DNA from: Oscillospiraceae bacterium
GTDB taxonomy: Bacteria; Bacillota; Clostridia; Oscillospirales; Oscillospiraceae
Assembly: GCA_017622995.1 (NCBI GenBank)
Contig: JAGAQA010000005.1
Span: 1-64,000, forward strand
DNA: 64,000 bases
Direction of reading: 5' to 3'
In this document: in pieces, positions 60,034 to 64,000 of the stretch
Position numbering within the stretch: the first letter of the stretch is position 1
Layout: each line of letters opens with the position of its first letter
Position numbers and translations under genes: made by a program
The notes under the pieces: model-generated
Told to the model about the DNA's origin: nothing
What the model saw: only the letters and a program-made list of their open reading frames with translations
Databases searched by the model: none

Positions 60034-63000
60034 ATGTACAATACAAATAAAGCACCCCTGAGTCAGACTCAGATGGGTATTTACGCAGAAAACATAGCTT
60101 TTCCGGAGTCCACCCAGTATAACATACCTCTTCTGGGAAAACTGGGGGAGGATATCTCCGTTGAAAGGCTGAAGTATGCCATCACAAAGGCGGGTCAGGC
60201 GCATCCCGGCCTGAATACCCGCATCTATATGGATGAAAACGGCGAGGTGCTGCAGCAGGTCTCCGATGATATCTGCATTGTGGATGTGATAGAAATGTCC
60301 GATGCGGAGTTTGCACAGCGCAGGGAAGAACTGGTGCGTCCCTTCAATCTGATGGGAGAGCGCCTGTATAGGTTCGAAATATATACCACGCCCTCGGGAA
60401 ATTATTGGTTCCAGGATATCCACCATATCATTTTTGATGGAGCCGGTTTGAGTATCCTGTCCCGGGATATCCGCAGAGCCTATGACGGGGAAGAAATCGA
60501 AACGGAAAGCCATACCGGTATCGATATTGCCCTGGAGGAAATGCAGGCGCGGCAAGGGGAAGAATATATCCGTGCACGGGAATACTACGGCTGCCTGTTG
60601 AATGAATGCGAAACGGACTCTTTGCCGGTTCGGGATGTATTTGATAAAACACCCCGGCAAGGCTGGCTGAGCCACAAGTTCCAGATGGACGAGGCGGCGT
60701 TCAAGGCTTTCCGCAGGGAAGCAGGAGTTTCTACCACTGCTTTCTTTACCGGCGTGATGGGATTCCTGACTGCGAAATACAATTACCGCGACGACAGTGT
60801 GATTGCCACCATCTACAACGGCCGGAAAACCGAAAAAACGAAAAACACACTGTCCATGCTGGTCAAGACCCTGCCCTTTGTCACCGACCTCAGCGGCAAT
60901 CCGGCCATTCGGGATGTGCTGAAGAAGGCGACGGAGCAACTGGCGGAAAGCCGGAAGAACGACTTGTATTCCTTTGCGGAAATCGCTGCGGAATACGGCG
61001 TGACTGCGGATATCAGCTTCGGCTACCAGGGCCGCATACTGAACTACCGGATGATGGATGGCGCGGGCATCCGGGCCGAGCGCATCTATGATAAACGGCA
61101 TATTGAAAATACCGCCATCCTGATGGAACTGTCCGAGCTGGGCGAAGGCTGGTATGAAATCCATATGGGCTACCGCGGGGATATGTTCAGCCGCGGCTTT
61201 GCCGAAAATATGGCCCGCACATACGCAAAGGTCGCACAGGAATTCCTCACGAAGGAATCTATAAATGATGTGGATCTGGCCGATGAGGCCGCTGCTGATC
61301 AGATTGAAGCCTTCAATCGGACGGAATTCCCCTTCGACCAGGAAAAGACTGTGATTGATCTCTTCCGCGATCAGGCGCATCTCCGCCCGGATCACACTGC
61401 GCTGGTGTATCTGGACAAAAAATATACATACAGAGAGCTGGATGAAATCACTGACAGGCTCGCCATGCACCTGCGCAGCATTGGCATTGAGAAGGAAAAA
61501 ATTGTGGGAGTATTGATTCCCCGGTGCGAATATATGGTGATCTGCTCCTTGGGCATTCTGAAGGCCGGCGGCGCATATCTGCCGCTGGATCCCACCTATC
61601 CGCCGGAGCGGCTGAACCTGCTGATGGAGGATACCAACGCCAAGGTTCTGATTACCACGCCTGAACTGAGCTCTATCATCGGCGAGGAACACGGCTGTGA
61701 GCGTATCATGGTCAGTGAAATCCCGGATATGCGCAATACCGGTGAGCCGTTACCGCCTCCTGTCAAGGAGGACCTGTTCGTCATGCTCTATACCTCCGGT
61801 TCCACCGGTCTTCCCAAGGGTGTGATGCTGGAGCACGGCAATGTTGCAGCGCTGTGCGACTGGACGCGGCGTTATTTCGGCGTGGATGAAAATACTGTCA
61901 GTGCGGAATACGCCAGCTATGGCTTTGACGCACACATGAACGATACCTATCCTGAACTGATCAGCGGCGGCACGGTGCACATTGTGGATGAAAGCATCCG
62001 TCTGGACTTGGTTCAGCTACAGAAATATTACAACGAACAGGGGATTACGCATACCACAATGACCACCCAGGTGGGCCGCCAGTTTGCACTGATGGATGGG
62101 ACTGCCAGCCTGAAGCATCTCACTGTCGGTGGCGAAAAGCTGGTACCCTTTGACCCTCCGGCCTATCATTTCTATAATGCATATGGACCCACAGAGGGCT
62201 GCATGTGTGCAACGGTTCAGAGACTTGACAAAAAATACGAAGATGTACCCATCGGTCCGGCGATGGACAATTTGAAGCTCTATGTGGTGGACAAGCAGGG
62301 TAAGCTGCTGCCAGCAGGCGCAGCGGGTGAGCTCTGGATTTCCGGACGCCAGGTGGCGCGGGGCTATCTGAACCGTCCGGAACAGAGTGAGGCGGCCTTT
62401 ACTGCCAACCCCTTCTGTGATCAGGAGGGCTACGAGCGCGTCTACCACACCGGTGATGTTGTGCGTTATATGGAGGATGGCCGACTGCAGTTCATCGGCA
62501 GACGGGACAGCCAGGTGAAGATCCGCGGCTTCCGCATCGAGCTGACCGAGGTGGAGGAGATTATTCGCCGCTTCCCGGGCATCAAGGATGCAACCGTTGC
62601 AGCCTTTGATGAGGCTTCCGGCGGTAAATATATCGCTGCCTATATTGTTTCAGATGAAACCATTTCCATCGATGCTCTGAATGATTTCATACTACAGGAA
62701 AAGCCGCCGTATATGGTTCCGGCAGTGACCATGCAGATCGAGGCCATTCCCATGACCCAAAATCAGAAGGTGAATAAGCGTGCACTGCCCAAGCCGGTGA
62801 AGCAGGCAGTGGAACTCGTTGCCCCTGAAACGCAGCTCCAGAAGCGAATCTTTGGCTGTCTGGCGGATGCGATCGGTCATCAGCAATTTGGCATTACCAC
62901 GGACATTTACAATGCAGGTCTTACCTCGATCGGCGCGATTCGCCTGAATGTGTTACTCTCCAAGGAATTTGATATTGCCGTTAAGACCTCCGATTTGAAG

Positions 63001-64000
63001 AATCATCCCACAATCCTGCTGCTGGAGCAGTTCGTATTGCAGGCCAGCGGTACAAAGGAATATGAAATTCGGGAATTCTATCCCCTTACCAATGCCCAGC
63101 TGGGTGTGTTTGCTGATTCTGCGGCCAATCCCGCCTCCACGGTGTACAATATTCCGTCTCTCTTTGAACTGGATGCAAATGTGGATATCCATCGCCTGCA
63201 GCAGGCGGTGGTGACTGCCGTACAGGCCCATCCGTATCTGAAGATGCAGCTGTGCACCGGCGAAAACGGCGAGATCTTCCAGAAGCGCAATGATGATTAT
63301 CCTGTGGATGTATCTGTTGTGGAAGGCATGGATCAGAGCGCGCTTGTGCGGCCGTTCAGCCTGTATAATGAACCGCTGTACCGCTTTGAGATTTACTGCA
63401 CGCCACAGGCCAACTATTTCTTCATGGATGTGCACCACATCGCAGCCGACGGAACCTCCCTGGCGATACTGCTGGAGGATATCAACCGCGCTTATGCCGG
63501 GCAGACCCTTGAAAAGGAGCACTATTCCGGCTTTGAGGCTGCCCTGGACTACGAAGAAACCGTTCGCTCCGATGCCTATGCCCGGGCCGCTGAATTCTAT
63601 GCAAAGGAATTCGGTGACTGTGAGGGCGATACCGGCTTCCATCCGGACAAGGCAGATGGGATTCCCGCTGTGAGCCGCCACCGCAGGGCAGATGAAAACA
63701 TCACGCCGGAGCTGGTGCGCGCATTCTGTGAAAAGCATGGGATTACGGAGAATGTGTTCTTCATGGGCGTTTTCGGAACTGTGCTGGCCAAGTACAATTA
63801 CACCGATGAGGCCGTGTTCACCACCATCTACCACGGCAGAAACGATTCCCGGCTGGAAAATACCGTGGCCATGTTGGTAAAAACCCTGCCTGTGCGCATG
63901 AAGCTGGAAGGCGATATAGCCGCTTACTTTACTTCCCTGCGCAATCTGCTGCTGGGCGCCATGGACAACGATTGCTATCCGTTTGCTGAAATCAGCCGAA
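60034..64000 (+). CDS. Nonribosomal peptide synthetase, C-A-T-C... (partial)
   Basis: The frame is open from ATG 60034 to the window edge (over 1,320 codons). AAGGAGGA lies 7 bases upstream. A condensation domain comes first (about 1-425) with IHHIIFDGAG, then adenylation (about 430-920) with LYTSGSTGLPKGVML, NAYGPTEGCM, YHTGDVVRYMEDGRLQFIGR and KVNKRALPKP, then a carrier (about 930-1005) with YNAGLTSIGAIRL, then a second condensation domain with MDVHHIAADGTSL. A leading C domain means it takes an acyl or aminoacyl group from another protein. Substrate was not predicted. Confidence 0.94.
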   Translation, partial: MYNTNKAPLSQTQMGIYAENIAFPESTQYNIPLLGKLGEDISVERLKYAITKAGQAHPGLNTRIYMDENGEVLQQVSDDICIVDVIEMSDAEFAQRREELVRPFNLMGERLYRFEIYTTPSGNYWFQDIHHIIFDGAGLSILSRDIRRAYDGEEIETESHTGIDIALEEMQARQGEEYIRAREYYGCLLNECETDSLPVRDVFDKTPRQGWLSHKFQMDEAAFKAFRREAGVSTTAFFTGVMGFLTAKYNYRDDSVIATIYNGRKTEKTKNTLSMLVKTLPFVTDLSGNPAIRDVLKKATEQLAESRKNDLYSFAEIAAEYGVTADISFGYQGRILNYRMMDGAGIRAERIYDKRHIENTAILMELSELGEGWYEIHMGYRGDMFSRGFAENMARTYAKVAQEFLTKESINDVDLADEAAADQIEAFNRTEFPFDQEKTVIDLFRDQAHLRPDHTALVYLDKKYTYRELDEITDRLAMHLRSIGIEKEKIVGVLIPRCEYMVICSLGILKAGGAYLPLDPTYPPERLNLLMEDTNAKVLITTPELSSIIGEEHGCERIMVSEIPDMRNTGEPLPPPVKEDLFVMLYTSGSTGLPKGVMLEHGNVAALCDWTRRYFGVDENTVSAEYASYGFDAHMNDTYPELISGGTVHIVDESIRLDLVQLQKYYNEQGITHTTMTTQVGRQFALMDGTASLKHLTVGGEKLVPFDPPAYHFYNAYGPTEGCMCATVQRLDKKYEDVPIGPAMDNLKLYVVDKQGKLLPAGAAGELWISGRQVARGYLNRPEQSEAAFTANPFCDQEGYERVYHTGDVVRYMEDGRLQFIGRRDSQVKIRGFRIELTEVEEIIRRFPGIKDATVAAFDEASGGKYIAAYIVSDETISIDALNDFILQEKPPYMVPAVTMQIEAIPMTQNQKVNKRALPKPVKQAVELVAPETQLQKRIFGCLADAIGHQQFGITTDIYNAGLTSIGAIRLNVLLSKEFDIAVKTSDLKNHPTILLLEQFVLQASGTKEYEIREFYPLTNAQLGVFADSAANPASTVYNIPSLFELDANVDIHRLQQAVVTAVQAHPYLKMQLCTGENGEIFQKRNDDYPVDVSVVEGMDQSALVRPFSLYNEPLYRFEIYCTPQANYFFMDVHHIAADGTSLAILLEDINRAYAGQTLEKEHYSGFEAALDYEETVRSDAYARAAEFYAKEFGDCEGDTGFHPDKADGIPAVSRHRRADENITPELVRAFCEKHGITENVFFMGVFGTVLAKYNYTDEAVFTTIYHGRNDSRLENTVAMLVKTLPVRMKLEGDIAAYFTSLRNLLLGAMDNDCYPFAEISR

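Noticed and set aside
1-64000. CRISPR array or prophage
   Set aside because: No regularly spaced repeats, cas genes, integrase or phage structural genes were seen anywhere in the window.

Overview
The window looks like the chromosome of an anaerobic Firmicute of class Clostridia, probably a gut Oscillospiraceae/Ruminococcaceae relative. This rests on strong AGGAGG-type ribosome binding sites, consensus sigma-A promoters with 17-base spacers, a type III glutamine synthetase, an ECF-type FolT under a THF riboswitch, the rplS-lepB-rbgA-rnhB-yraN gene order, a spore-coat-type manganese catalase remnant, and fairly GC-rich codon use. No database search was possible, so the species is not claimed.

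Positions 1-12900 are core genome on the + strand: a transposase tail, two nearly identical tRNA-Leu(CAG) genes, rplS, lepB, rbgA, rnhB, yraN, a dipeptidase, a degenerate threonine-synthase-like gene, a metallophosphoesterase, then tig-clpP-clpX, lon and engB. Positions 12900-24400 are on the - strand: a radical SAM protein, asnA, a glycosyltransferase, and a complete aromatic amino acid operon (aroF-tyrA-aroB-aroA-aroC-pheA-aroEK-aroQ). Its leader encodes a 19-residue peptide with seven consecutive Phe/Tyr codons, followed by an intrinsic terminator, which is the layout of a classical attenuator. Positions 24400-33770 hold a UvrD/PcrA helicase, folC and riboswitch-controlled folT, an HD protein, a DUF2974-like hydrolase, glnN and a GNAT acetyltransferase. 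Positions 33770-35000 are gene remnants, and 35067-36938 is a 5'-nucleotidase-type lipoprotein.

Positions 37124-64000 form a large accessory secretion and biosynthesis locus. An A-T-C NRPS and an HD-domain gene run leftward. A divergent TetR gene opens a tightly packed rightward array: an MBL-fold sulfatase-like lipoprotein; a STAS / PP2C phosphatase / HATPase partner-switching trio; a short NHLP-type membrane-fusion protein; a C39 peptidase-ABC exporter; a second NHLP-type ABC exporter; nine small genes with double-glycine-type leaders, seven of them with CxxC zinc-ribbon-like cores; a repeat lipoprotein; an ECF sigma factor; an NCS2 permease with an RsbW-like tail; a Sfp-type phosphopantetheinyl transferase; a MATE exporter; and a C-A-T-C NRPS that runs off the window.

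The most notable system is the peptide array. Three promoters with the motif (T/G)ATACC-N16-CGTAT, resembling the B. subtilis SigW promoter, sit in front of peptide genes. The ECF sigma gene lies downstream of the third, so it probably drives the array and itself. A broken copy of the same sigma gene follows a duplicated peptide gene, showing growth by segmental duplication. No peptide-modifying enzyme is visible, so the cargo may be exported zinc-ribbon miniproteins rather than a classical modified bacteriocin.
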